A DNA stretch of 17,357 bases, taken from NCBI GenBank assembly GCA_016763355.1, contig JAESTY010000292.1, forward strand, positions 1 through 17,357, written 5' to 3'. The notes below the pieces were generated by a model. The model saw only the letters and a program-made list of their open reading frames with translations. It was not told the DNA's origin and searched no databases. This document shows positions 1-6,804 of this stretch, piece by piece. Source of the DNA: Immundisolibacteraceae bacterium. GTDB lineage: Bacteria; Pseudomonadota; Gammaproteobacteria; Immundisolibacterales; Immundisolibacteraceae. Made by a program: the position numbers and the translations under genes. Position 1 is the stretch's first letter, and every line of letters starts with the position of its first letter.

Positions 1-632
1 CCTCAGGCGCACAGGCCGAAATCACCGGTAACGTAGCGCTGTCCAGCGACTACATGTTCCGTGGTGTTTCACAAACTGATAGCACTCCTGCCATTTCCGG
101 TGGTTTTGATTACAGCCACGAAAGCGGTTTTTATGCTGGCGTTTGGGCTTCTAATGTAGACAGCGCTTTTTTCAGCGGTGCTAATGTCGAAATCGATACC
201 TACTTTGGTTTTGCCGGTGGTTCAGATAACTTCTCTTATGACGTTGGTTTTCTGCGTTACAACTACCCTGGCACCAACTTTGTTGACAACAACACTAACG
301 AAGTTTACGGTTCTGTAGGCTACGATTTTGGTGTTGTGGCAGTCAGTGCCGGCATCGCTGTAAGTAGTGATTTTTTCGGTCTTGATAACGCCGAATACTA
401 CTCTTTCGGTGCAGATATCCCAGTTGGTGATTACTCCATTGCATTGGGTTATGGCATCCAGGATATGGACGACGCCCAGAACTACGATCACTACAGCGTT
501 GGCATTTCCGGCGAAATGGCAAATTTGGGTCTGGATCTGACCTGGCACAGCTCTGATAGCGATGCAGAAACATTTGGTAGTGACAATCTCACCGATTCAC
601 GTGTGGTTTTCACCGTATCAAAAAGTCTCTAA
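1..632 (+). CDS. TorF-family putative porin / outer-membrane beta-barrel protein, 5'-truncated by the window edge
   Basis: The reading frame is open from base 3, so the gene begins upstream of the window; the first in-frame ATG (54) is internal. The visible start reads SGAQA then EITGNVALSSDYMFRGVSQT. That is the end of a Sec signal peptide with an A-x-A type cleavage site, followed by the N-terminal signature of the TIGR02001/TorF family (SSDYxFRGxSQT). The rest alternates short aromatic and glycine-rich strands, such as YAGVWASN, YSIALGYG and GISGEMANLGLDLTW, as in an outer-membrane barrel. The protein ends in KSL rather than the usual terminal aromatic residue. The family has no firmly established substrate. 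It sits directly before glnK-amt, which suggests but does not prove a role in uptake of nitrogen compounds across the outer membrane. I am sure of the family, not of the function. Confidence 0.85.
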   Translation, partial: SGAQAEITGNVALSSDYMFRGVSQTDSTPAISGGFDYSHESGFYAGVWASNVDSAFFSGANVEIDTYFGFAGGSDNFSYDVGFLRYNYPGTNFVDNNTNEVYGSVGYDFGVVAVSAGIAVSSDFFGLDNAEYYSFGADIPVGDYSIALGYGIQDMDDAQNYDHYSVGISGEMANLGLDLTWHSSDSDAETFGSDNLTDSRVVFTVSKSL

Positions 633-641
633 AGCCTGTTT

Positions 642-657
642 AAGCCCATTTGGGCTT
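642..657 (+). other. Small hairpin just after the TorF-family gene
   Basis: AAGCCC-ATTT-GGGCTT forms a perfect 6-bp stem (7 complementary bases per arm if the loop closes tightly). It starts 10 bases after the stop codon. No T-run follows, so alone it is a weak terminator. With the stronger hairpin at 669-696 it makes a tandem hairpin pair that could protect the 3' end of the upstream mRNA. Confidence 0.5.
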
Positions 658-668
658 CAAATTGGTTC

Positions 669-705
669 TGGTGGGCCATCTGCGGATGGCCCACCAACAG
701 TTTTT
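669..705 (+). terminator. Rho-independent terminator between the TorF-family gene and glnK
   Basis: A perfect 12-bp stem (669-680 pairs with 685-696, TGGTGGGCCATC / GATGGCCCACCA) has a TGCG loop. A T5 tract follows after the short spacer ACAG. It lies inside the 106-bp gap before glnK. Because the T tract is short and offset, termination may be partial, letting some transcripts run into glnK-amt; this is inference. Confidence 0.75.
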
Positions 706-738
706 AAAACGTTGTAGTTCCAAGAGGAGTACCTGCTC

Positions 739-1077
739 ATGAAGATGGTGTGTGCAATTATTAAACCTTTCAAGCTCGACGATGTGCGGGAAGCACTGTC
801 CGGTGTGGGTGTACAAGGTGTAACAGTCACTGAGGTCAAAGGATTTGGCCGTCAGAAGGGTCATACCGAGCTTTATCGTGGTGCCGAATATGTGGTCGAT
901 TTTTTACCCAAGGTGAAAATCGAAGTGGCAGTTGATGATGCGCAGCTCGATGCTGTGCTCGATGCCATCGGTACCGCCGCTAACACCAGCAAAATCGGTG
1001 ACGGCAAAATTTTTGTTTATGAACTGGGCCAGGTGATCCGTATCCGTACCGGCGAAACTGGTGCAGAAGCACTTTAA
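739..1077 (+). CDS. glnK: Nitrogen regulatory protein P-II (GlnK type)
   Basis: At 112 residues this is the usual length of a PII signalling protein. The N-terminus MKMVCAIIKPFKLDDVREAL is the family start. The T-loop contains Tyr51 in RGAEYVVDFLPK, the residue uridylylated by GlnD in enterobacteria. Further on are the B-loop region TSKIGDGKIFV (about residues 83-93) and the C-terminal RIRTGE. PII trimers sense ATP/ADP and 2-oxoglutarate. They control the ammonium channel Amt, the NtrB kinase and the glutamine synthetase adenylyltransferase GlnE. GlnK is chosen over GlnB because amt lies 54 bases downstream, the classic glnK-amtB pairing. The start has a good RBS (AAGAGGAG, 722-729, 9-base spacer). 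I see no convincing sigma-54 site in the gap before it, so nitrogen control may come from a promoter upstream of the TorF-family gene. Confidence 0.96.
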   Translation: MKMVCAIIKPFKLDDVREALSGVGVQGVTVTEVKGFGRQKGHTELYRGAEYVVDFLPKVKIEVAVDDAQLDAVLDAIGTAANTSKIGDGKIFVYELGQVIRIRTGETGAEAL

Positions 1078-1085
1078 AAATTGGC

Positions 1086-1101
1086 TCGCCGTTTGCGGCG
1101 A
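1086..1101 (+). other. Intercistronic hairpin between glnK and amt
   Basis: TCGCCG-TTTG-CGGCGA is a perfect 6-bp GC-rich stem starting 8 bases after the glnK stop. No T tract follows, so it is not a terminator. It could stabilise the glnK part of the message. The amt RBS (GGGAGGT, 1121-1127) is separate and outside the stem. Confidence 0.5.
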
Positions 1102-1131
1102 TGACCAAAATTCAATTGTTGGGAGGTTTTC

Positions 1132-2385
1132 ATGGAAGCTGTGATTGAGTTGAGCTATGCGCTCGATACTTTCTATTTCCTTATGTCCGGCGCCTTAGTT
1201 ATGTGGATGGCTGCCGGTTTTGCAATGCTCGAAGCTGGATTGGTTCGGGCAAAAAACACCACTGAGATTTTGACTAAGAATATCGCGCTCTATGCGATTG
1301 CTAGCATCATGTACATGCTGATGGGATACAACATTATGTATCCAGCTGAAGCAGTGAGTGGTTACTGGCCTGGTATGAGTTTTCTGTTGGGTGCTGATCA
1401 CGCTACCGCTGATGTGCTGGCTAGCGAAGGCGATACCTACTACTCAAATATGTCTGACTTTTTCTTCCAGGTAGTGTTTGTTGCTACTGCTATGTCGATT
1501 GTCTCCGGTGCGGTGGCCGAACGCATGAAACTCTGGACCTTCCTGGTGTTTTCGGTGGTGATGACTGGTTTCATCTATCCACTACAGGGCTACTGGAAAT
1601 GGGGCGGCGGTTTTCTGGACGCGGACTTCGGCTTCCAGGATTTTGCAGGTTCCGGTGTGGTTCATCTGTGTGGTGCTTCTGCTGCGCTGGCGGGTGTCTG
1701 GTTGCTGGGTGCTCGTAAGGGTAAATATGGTCCCAATGGCGAAATTAACGCTATTCCCGGTGCCAACTTACCGCTAGCAACCCTGGGTACTTTTATCCTT
1801 TGGCTTGGCTGGTTCGGCTTTAATGGCGGTTCTCAGTTAGCGCTTACTAGCGTTGAGAATGCCAACGCGGTTGCTCTGGTGTTTGTAAACACCAATGCAG
1901 CGGCGGCAGCTGGCGTGGTGTCTGCATTGATTACCGCTCGCTTGTTGTTCGGCAAAGCCGATTTGACCATGGCTCTGAATGGGGCTCTGGCAGGTTTGGT
2001 AGCGATTACCGCTGAACCGCTTGCACAGACCCCGGGTATGGCAAGTGTTGTCGGTGCGATCGGTGGTGTGTTGGTGGTGTTCTCCATTATTGCGCTTGAC
2101 CGAGTCAAGATTGATGATCCAGTTGGTGCCATTTCGGTTCATGGTGTGGTTGGCATCTGGGGCCTGTTGGCCGTGCTGCTATCCACTAACGACAGTGCAA
2201 CGCTTACCGGGCAGCTGGTTGGCATCGCGACGATTTTTGTCTGGACCTTCGTGGCATCGGCCATTGTCTGGGCAATTCTGAAAGCTGTTATGGGTATTCG
2301 GGTCACTGAAGAAGAAGAGTACGCCGGCGTAGATCTGGTGGAATGTGGGCTGGAAGCCTATCCTGAGTTTGCCTCTAATCGGTAA
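1132..2385 (+). CDS. amt: Ammonium transporter (Amt/MEP family)
   Basis: A 417-residue polytopic inner-membrane protein of about 11 transmembrane helices that conducts ammonium. The two pore histidines (twin-His pair, His168/His318 in E. coli AmtB) appear as His178 (SGVVHLCGASAALAG) and His337 (ISVHGVVGIWG). The phenylalanine-gate region is FFQVVF at 111-116, and GWFGFNGGS lies at 226-234. The cytoplasmic tail EEEEYAGVDLVECGLEAYPEF is typical and includes the part that contacts GlnK. There is no N-terminal signal peptide extension, unlike E. coli AmtB; many marine relatives start this way. It follows glnK with a strong RBS (GGGAGGT, 1121-1127) and ends before a strong terminator, so glnK-amt is very likely one operon, with GlnK blocking the channel when nitrogen is plentiful. 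Confidence 0.97.
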   Translation: MEAVIELSYALDTFYFLMSGALVMWMAAGFAMLEAGLVRAKNTTEILTKNIALYAIASIMYMLMGYNIMYPAEAVSGYWPGMSFLLGADHATADVLASEGDTYYSNMSDFFFQVVFVATAMSIVSGAVAERMKLWTFLVFSVVMTGFIYPLQGYWKWGGGFLDADFGFQDFAGSGVVHLCGASAALAGVWLLGARKGKYGPNGEINAIPGANLPLATLGTFILWLGWFGFNGGSQLALTSVENANAVALVFVNTNAAAAAGVVSALITARLLFGKADLTMALNGALAGLVAITAEPLAQTPGMASVVGAIGGVLVVFSIIALDRVKIDDPVGAISVHGVVGIWGLLAVLLSTNDSATLTGQLVGIATIFVWTFVASAIVWAILKAVMGIRVTEEEEYAGVDLVECGLEAYPEFASNR

Positions 2386-2410
2386 ACCCATGTTTCACAA
2401 TGAGTGACTT

Positions 2411-2440
2411 AAGCGCCGGCAATTGCCGGCGCTTTTTTTT
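2411..2440 (+). terminator. Rho-independent terminator of glnK-amt
   Basis: A perfect 24-bp palindrome (2411-2434, arm AAGCGCCGGCAA) runs into an eight-T tract (2433-2440). It starts 25 bases after the amt stop. The opposite strand lacks a T tract after the stem, so it works for amt and not for the convergent mgtE. Confidence 0.93.
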
Positions 2441-2715
2441 GCCCGTAGGAAAGTTATTGGTCTATCTGTACTAGTGGCTGCGCGCGGCGGTGAGTTAGCC
2501 AGCCTTATGAAGGCTGAAGCAGTGGAGAAAGCATGACCGTCACCTGACTAGCAATTTCACATAAGAGAGTTACGTTGCTGCTTTTGCATGCTGGTAGCTA
2601 GTAGAGGACTAACCGGCAGCTAGGGCTGAGTTGATCGCGGCTTGATTGGCACTGCTGTCTGGTGAAGCGACAACAACTTAACATCCCGGGCCGATGGTGT
2701 GATTACCCCAAGTGG
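2441..2715. other. Convergent spacer between amt and mgtE; only a small hairpin seen
   Basis: I find no gene of believable length on either strand; the longest ATG reading is a few codons. The only structure is a perfect 7-bp inverted repeat, CAGCCTT-ATG-AAGGCTG (2500-2516), without a T tract on either strand. It could mark the 3' end of the mgtE message, which otherwise has no obvious terminator. Confidence 0.5.
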
Positions 2716-4080
2716 CTATATTAGATAAAGTGTTGCCAGACCAAGGAACACAAAAAACCCCATGATATCGGTGATCGATGTCAGCAACACGGTGCTGGCG
2801 ATTGCTGGATCGATGTTCAGCCGCTTTAGGGTCATCGGCACCAGAAAGCCGGCGGCGGCGGCGAGCATCATGTTGATGATCATTGCTGCGCCAATCACAG
2901 CGCCAAGTCCCGGATTGCCAAACCAGAGGGTCGACAGCAGGGAGACTACAGAGGCCCAGACAATGCCGTTGATGAGCCCGACCCTAAGTTCTTTACGTAA
3001 TAGTGAGCGGGCGTTATGGCGGTTGATCTGTTCTAGTGCGATGCCACGAATAATCAGTGCCAGGGTCTGATTGCCCGCATTGCCACCCATGCTGGCGACG
3101 ATTGGCATCAGGATCGCCAACGCCACTAGCTCTTCCAGGGCGCGATCAAACAGGCCGATCACGAATGAGGCGGCGAAGGCGGTGACCAGGTTTACCCCCA
3201 GCCAGATGTTTCGACGCCGTGCGCTGCGTAATACCGGGGCAAACATGTCTTCATCTTTCTGCACCCCGGCCATGCCCAGGAAGGACTCGTCCGCATCCTC
3301 ACGCATCACATCGACCACGTCATCGATGGTTATGCGCCCGAGAAGTCGATTGTTACTATCAACCACCGGGGCTGAGATCAGATCCCGATCGGTAAATAGC
3401 TTGGCGACCTCCCGGTCGGGGGTGGTGTCGAGTATCTGCACCACGCCGTCACTATCCATGACCTCTCCAACCAGGGTTTCGACGGGCAAGGTCAGCAGGT
3501 CAGTAACGTAGAGCACGCCGCGGAAAACATTTTCTCGATTGACGACCGCCAGCTGGTCAGTGCCAGTTGGCATTGAGCCGCGTTGGCGTAGGTAACGCAC
3601 CACCACTTCCAGGGTGATATCGGCACGGATCGTTAATAGATCCGGGTTCATTAGCCCGCCGGCGGTGTCTTCTTCATAGGAAAGAATATTTTCTAAGCGT
3701 TGACGGTCCTGTTGAGCCAGGCTACCAAGAAGCTGTTGGGCTCTGGATTGAGGCAAGTCGCCAACCAGATCAGCCATATCATCGGCTTCGAGTCCCTGGG
3801 TTGACGCACTGAGCTCTTCAGCGCCCATCCGTTCTATCAGGGATTCACGTACCGGATCTGATAGTTCAACCAGTACGTCGCCATGACGTTGGTCGGCAAG
3901 TAGCTGCCACGCTCGCTGACGATCATGAGGGTGCAGAGCTTCAATAAAGTGGGCAATTTCTGCAGGATGCAGGTCAGCCATCATGAGTTGGAACTGATCG
4001 ATCTCGTTGGCGCGAAACAGCTCAGTTAAGAGGGCGCTGTAGTCTGGTCGTTCAACAACAGTAGGGTCGGCCGTATCCAT
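2716..4080 (-). CDS. mgtE: Magnesium channel/transporter MgtE
   Basis: 454 residues, the normal MgtE length, with the full domain order. A helical N domain (about 12-130) holds repeats such as LHPAEIAHFIEAL. The junction EEDTAGGLMNP is at 136-146. A tandem CBS pair (about 145-265) follows, then a five-helix membrane domain (about 290-454). The pore signature P326-x3-S-M-G-G-N-x-G-N-Q338 is intact, and Asp438 in TDIMGFF matches the pore aspartate (Asp432 in the Thermus protein). MgtE is a homodimeric inner-membrane Mg2+ channel whose N and CBS domains close the pore when cytosolic Mg2+ is high, so regulation is largely built into the protein. The gene is divergent from motA and convergent with amt. 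I saw no recognisable Mg2+ riboswitch upstream. The RBS is weak (GAG about 9 bases upstream). Confidence 0.96.
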   Translation of the reverse strand: MDTADPTVVERPDYSALLTELFRANEIDQFQLMMADLHPAEIAHFIEALHPHDRQRAWQLLADQRHGDVLVELSDPVRESLIERMGAEELSASTQGLEADDMADLVGDLPQSRAQQLLGSLAQQDRQRLENILSYEEDTAGGLMNPDLLTIRADITLEVVVRYLRQRGSMPTGTDQLAVVNRENVFRGVLYVTDLLTLPVETLVGEVMDSDGVVQILDTTPDREVAKLFTDRDLISAPVVDSNNRLLGRITIDDVVDVMREDADESFLGMAGVQKDEDMFAPVLRSARRRNIWLGVNLVTAFAASFVIGLFDRALEELVALAILMPIVASMGGNAGNQTLALIIRGIALEQINRHNARSLLRKELRVGLINGIVWASVVSLLSTLWFGNPGLGAVIGAAMIINMMLAAAAGFLVPMTLKRLNIDPAIASTVLLTSITDIMGFFVFLGLATLYLI

Positions 4081-4181
4081 AACAGTTGCTCTAATCCGGA
4101 CAATGAAGAACGTTGATCCACCAGCGTTGCAGGGCGTGATGCCTGTATCGGTTTTAGGTTTTTAGCGGTGGTTGAGGGTGG

Positions 4182-4201
4182 AAATATTCTACCCAATATT
4201 T
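4182..4201. promoter_or_regulatory. AT-rich 7-6-7 dyad with a TAGAAT hexamer, possible mgtE promoter/operator
   Basis: AAATATT-CTACCC-AATATTT is a perfect dyad about 100 bases upstream of the mgtE start. On the minus strand it contains TAGAAT (4191 down to 4186), a fair -10 match directed at mgtE, but I find no good -35 at the right distance. It could be an operator. The binding protein is unknown. Confidence 0.3.
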
Positions 4202-4341
4202 GATTGCTATTTGGCGAATACCTGAGGCTTTAATCCCGGTCGAGTTTTTTCGCAGCTAGGTTAAGTGAGTTTTAGGGCCATTGTGTGTCAGCTCTATCTG
4301 ATTGGTAACAGCATTGGGTTCATTTGCCTGTGGCTGGTTTC

Positions 4342-4368
4342 TAAAGAGTTGCGTCTGCTGACCGAAAA
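4342..4368 (+). promoter_or_regulatory. Sigma-28 (FliA)-like promoter for motAB
   Basis: TAAAGAGT, an 11-base spacer, then ACCGAAAA fits the E. coli FliA consensus TAAAGTTT-N11-GCCGATAA. The spacing is exact and each half matches at 6 of 8 positions. It lies 70 bases before the motA start, on the correct strand, ahead of genes that are FliA-dependent in many gammaproteobacteria. The predicted transcript begins near 4375 and includes the palindrome cluster at 4393-4414. Confidence 0.6.
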
Positions 4369-4392
4369 ATGAAGGAACGGATGGATAGAAGT

Positions 4393-4414
4393 TGTTCGGG
4401 CGAACAGCTGTTCG
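4393..4414. repeat. Interleaved palindrome cluster in the motA leader
   Basis: Three alternating 6-mers are separated by 2 bases: TGTTCG-GG-CGAACA-GC-TGTTCG. The first two form a dyad, and the last two form the perfect 14-bp palindrome CGAACAGCTGTTCG. The cluster falls between the sigma-28-like promoter and the motA RBS. It may be a protein-binding site or an RNA hairpin. The binding partner is unknown. Confidence 0.6.
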
Positions 4415-4438
4415 ATTGATTTATCTACGGGGAATGAA

Positions 4439-5215
4439 TTGGATTTAGCAACCATAATAGGCATTATCGGGGGATTCGGCATTATCGTCATGGCGATATT
4501 GATGGGCGGGGATTTCATCCTGTTCGTCAATATGCCGTCAATTCTGGTGGTGGTTGGCGGCACGACTTTCGTCGTCTTTATCCGTTTTCCGATGGGCGAG
4601 ATTTTTAATGCGTTTAAAGTTGCAGCCAATGCCTTTGTGAATCGGCTGGAATCTCCAGATACGTTGATTACTTCAGCGGTTGAAATGGCCGGCATGGTTC
4701 GTAAGGAGGGGCTCCTGAGTCTGGAAGAGCAGGAAGTTGATGATAGTTTTTTTCAAAAGGGACTCACTCTTTGTGTCGATGGTCATCCGCCGGAGTTTGT
4801 TCGTAAGTTACTGACTCAGGATATGAACCAGAACATCATGCGCCATGAAACGGGCCAGAAGGTCTGGTTGGCGATTGGCGATGCAGCACCGGCCATGGGT
4901 ATGATCGGTACGTTGATAGGTCTGGTGCAGATGTTGGCGAACATGGAGGATCCAGAATCGATTGGCCCGGCCATGGCGGTCGCGCTATTGACCACGCTTT
5001 ATGGTGCCTTGATCGCCAATATTATTGCGATTCCAATCGCCGAAAAGCTCGAGTTGTTGTCGGGTTTGGAGAAACTTAATAAATCGCTGATTATCGAAAC
5101 TGTTTCTGGTATTCAGGAGGGGATTAATCCGCGGGTGATGGATGAATCTCTGCAGACCTTCTTGCCCACTGGTAAGAGAAGATCTGGAGATGAAGAAGAG
5201 GCCGCGCCAGCATGA
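4439..5215 (+). CDS. motA: Flagellar stator subunit MotA/PomA (TTG start)
   Basis: 258 residues, ion-channel subunit of the flagellar stator in the inner membrane. The N-terminus MDLATIIGIIGGFGIIVMAI matches Vibrio PomA, which supports the TTG start at 4439. The only in-frame extension runs back to a stop at 4370 without an ATG, and a GGGGA RBS (4429-4433) sits 5 bases upstream. Four membrane helices are expected: two near the N-terminus, and two around 145-168 and 178-200. The torque prolines are Pro151 (DAAPAMGMIGT) and Pro199 (IAIPIAEKLE). The cytoplasmic loop keeps Arg88 and Glu96/97 (MVRKEGLLSLEEQ), which contact FliG. It overlaps motB by ATGA. Similarity to PomA suggests a sodium-driven motor, but ion choice cannot be read with certainty from sequence. 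Confidence 0.95.
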   Translation: MDLATIIGIIGGFGIIVMAILMGGDFILFVNMPSILVVVGGTTFVVFIRFPMGEIFNAFKVAANAFVNRLESPDTLITSAVEMAGMVRKEGLLSLEEQEVDDSFFQKGLTLCVDGHPPEFVRKLLTQDMNQNIMRHETGQKVWLAIGDAAPAMGMIGTLIGLVQMLANMEDPESIGPAMAVALLTTLYGALIANIIAIPIAEKLELLSGLEKLNKSLIIETVSGIQEGINPRVMDESLQTFLPTGKRRSGDEEEAAPA

Positions 5216-6144
5216 GCGAAGCTGACTGCGAATGCGAAGAGGTTAAATGCCCGGCGGGAATTCCGGCCTGGGTCATGACCTTTGCGGACCTGATGACTCT
5301 GCTGATGTGTTTCTTTGTGCTGTTGCTGTCGTTCTCGGAAATGGACCAATCCAAGTATAAAAAAATTGCTGGCTCCATGCAGTTTGCGTTCGGGGTTCAG
5401 CGTGAAATTAAGACCAAAGACCCGCCTAAGGGCACCAGTATTATCGCCAAAGAATTCTCACCGGGTAAACCAACGCAAACCTTGTTGAAAACGGTTCGTC
5501 AGCACACCATTGATATGTCTCGTAATACGCTGGAATTTACCGACTCTGATTCCCGGAAGAGTGAGAAATACGACAATATTGGCAGTGAGTTGGTGACTTC
5601 CACTGATGATGAGACCGCCAACGACACCAAGGATCCCGACAGCGGCGCTGACGGTGAGGATAGTGGCCAACAGGACGCGGCCGAGGGTTTAGAGTCTATT
5701 GTTCAGGAACTTCTGGAAGAAGTTCGTGAAGGGTTGATTGAGCTTGATTTTAATGATGGTCGGGTCATTATCCGAATTCGTGAGCAGGGCTCATTTGTTT
5801 CCGGGGGGGCCGAGGTGAGTCCATCATTTGTACCCGTACTCGATCGTATTGGTGCCATTCTAGAACGACTGGAAGGTGAAATTACGATTTCTGGTCATAC
5901 CGATAGCATTCCGTCCCAGGGTGGCCGGTTTCGCTCTAACTGGGATTTATCGGCATTGCGGTCGGCGTCGGTTGCCCATGAACTATTAGCCGCCTCTGCG
6001 ATTACTCCTCAGCGGTTGCTGGTGGTCGGGCGGGCTGATACGGTGCCATTGATGAGCAATGACACCATCGCTGGCCGATCGCGTAATCGACGGGTGGAAA
6101 TCAGTATAGATTTGAATGCAGACCCGATGTTAGGAAGTTACTGA
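5212..6144 (+). CDS. motB: Flagellar stator subunit MotB/PomB, OmpA-like peptidoglycan-binding
   Basis: 310 residues. A short cytoplasmic N-terminus with three cysteines (CECEEVKC, residues 6-13) precedes one membrane helix (about 22-42). That helix carries the ion-binding Asp26 in TFADLMTLLMCFFVLLLSFS. Next come the plug/linker with the PomB-like stretch YKKIAGSMQFAFGVQ and an acidic linker (about 110-160, rich in D, E and S). The C-terminal OmpA-like domain (about 180-300) has GHTD (228-231) and NWDLSALRSASV, the peptidoglycan-binding motif. With motA it forms the stator that couples ion flow to flagellar rotation. The cysteine-containing N-terminus and linker resemble sodium-type PomB more than E. 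coli MotB. It is translationally coupled to motA and 37 bases before the PilZ gene. Confidence 0.95.
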   Translation: MSEADCECEEVKCPAGIPAWVMTFADLMTLLMCFFVLLLSFSEMDQSKYKKIAGSMQFAFGVQREIKTKDPPKGTSIIAKEFSPGKPTQTLLKTVRQHTIDMSRNTLEFTDSDSRKSEKYDNIGSELVTSTDDETANDTKDPDSGADGEDSGQQDAAEGLESIVQELLEEVREGLIELDFNDGRVIIRIREQGSFVSGGAEVSPSFVPVLDRIGAILERLEGEITISGHTDSIPSQGGRFRSNWDLSALRSASVAHELLAASAITPQRLLVVGRADTVPLMSNDTIAGRSRNRRVEISIDLNADPMLGSY

Positions 6145-6181
6145 TGAGGTTTACAGGGCTAATGTTAGCCGGGAGTCAGCT

Positions 6182-6754
6182 ATGAAAAGTTCGGAAAGAC
6201 GTGAATATTTCCGCGTCGATGACGATGTGCGCATCAGTTATCGTGAGATTGATAAAGCCACAACGGAAGAGCTGGCTCGGGCAATTCGTTCGGGTCTACC
6301 CGGTGCCTTTCAGCTGCGGGCAGAGCTGGAGAATAGCGATCATGAGCTTGAATATGCACGTCAGCAATTAGGTGTCCTTCCCCAGTCGCTGCAAAGGTAT
6401 CTTCAGCTACTGGATCAGAAGGTTGGCCAGTTGAGTCAGGTTGTCGAGTTGCTGGCCGGTGATCCGGATACCGCTTCAATTTATGAAGTCAGTCTGTCTG
6501 GCGGCGGTATAGCGATGCCGGTATCGAAGGAATTAGCGCTTACTCAGATGGTTGAGTTGTGTATTCAGATCAGCGGTGGTTCCGGCGCTATTCATGCGCT
6601 GGCCGAGGTCACCGATTGTCGTGCCGACGGCGATAAATTTAATGTGGCGTTGGAGTTCCGCTGTATTGATGAGGAGGATCAGGAAGCGATCATCCGGCGC
6701 ACGGTGCAGCGCCAGGCAGAGCAGATCCGCGAAACCCAGGCTAAACCAGCGTAG
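6182..6754 (+). CDS. PilZ-domain protein with a leucine-heptad coiled-coil insertion
   Basis: 190 residues, soluble, no signal peptide. The N-terminus holds the PilZ c-di-GMP motif RxxxR (Arg7-x3-Arg11 in ERREYFRVDD). The second motif, usually D/N-x-S-x-x-G, is E102-V-S-L-S-G107, with Glu replacing Asp. Between them is a helical insertion (about 26-95). Its second helix carries a perfect a/d heptad: Leu70, 74, 77, 84, 91 with Val81 and Val88, a likely oligomerisation coil. A helical C-terminal tail follows (about 163-190). This resembles the tetrameric PilZ type (tPilZ, Xanthomonas XC6012), from memory of that family. It has a good RBS (GGGAG, 6171-6175), follows motB by 37 bases and probably shares its transcript, so a stator- or motility-linked c-di-GMP role is a reasonable inference. 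Ligand binding is unproven. Confidence 0.85.
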   Translation: MKSSERREYFRVDDDVRISYREIDKATTEELARAIRSGLPGAFQLRAELENSDHELEYARQQLGVLPQSLQRYLQLLDQKVGQLSQVVELLAGDPDTASIYEVSLSGGGIAMPVSKELALTQMVELCIQISGGSGAIHALAEVTDCRADGDKFNVALEFRCIDEEDQEAIIRRTVQRQAEQIRETQAKPA

Positions 6755-6804
6755 AGTTCTGCACTGAATAGGGTTGTGTCAGGTTGGTCCTTGCTCTGGT
6801 CGTA

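Noticed and set aside
633..738. Sigma-54 (-24/-12) promoter for glnK
   Set aside because: GG and GC pairs occur only as part of the terminator hairpin; no TGGCAC-N5-TTGC match is present.
3071..3511. 146-codon plus-strand open frame inside mgtE
   Set aside because: It lies antisense to the well-conserved MgtE CBS and membrane regions, is low in complexity (many S, R, T) and has no recognisable family; it is a shadow of the minus-strand gene.
4081..4341. Mg2+ riboswitch (M-box) upstream of mgtE
   Set aside because: I could not identify conserved M-box elements on the minus strand; only the short AT-rich dyad stands out.
4294..4695. 133-codon minus-strand open frame across the motA start and leader
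   Set aside because: Mostly antisense to motA, its composition mirrors the membrane helices, and it has no recognisable domain.
5803..5809. Seven-G run in motB as a phase-variation switch
   Set aside because: The frame is intact through it and seven bases is short for a slippage switch; a C7 run before hisB (16879-16885) was dismissed for the same reason.
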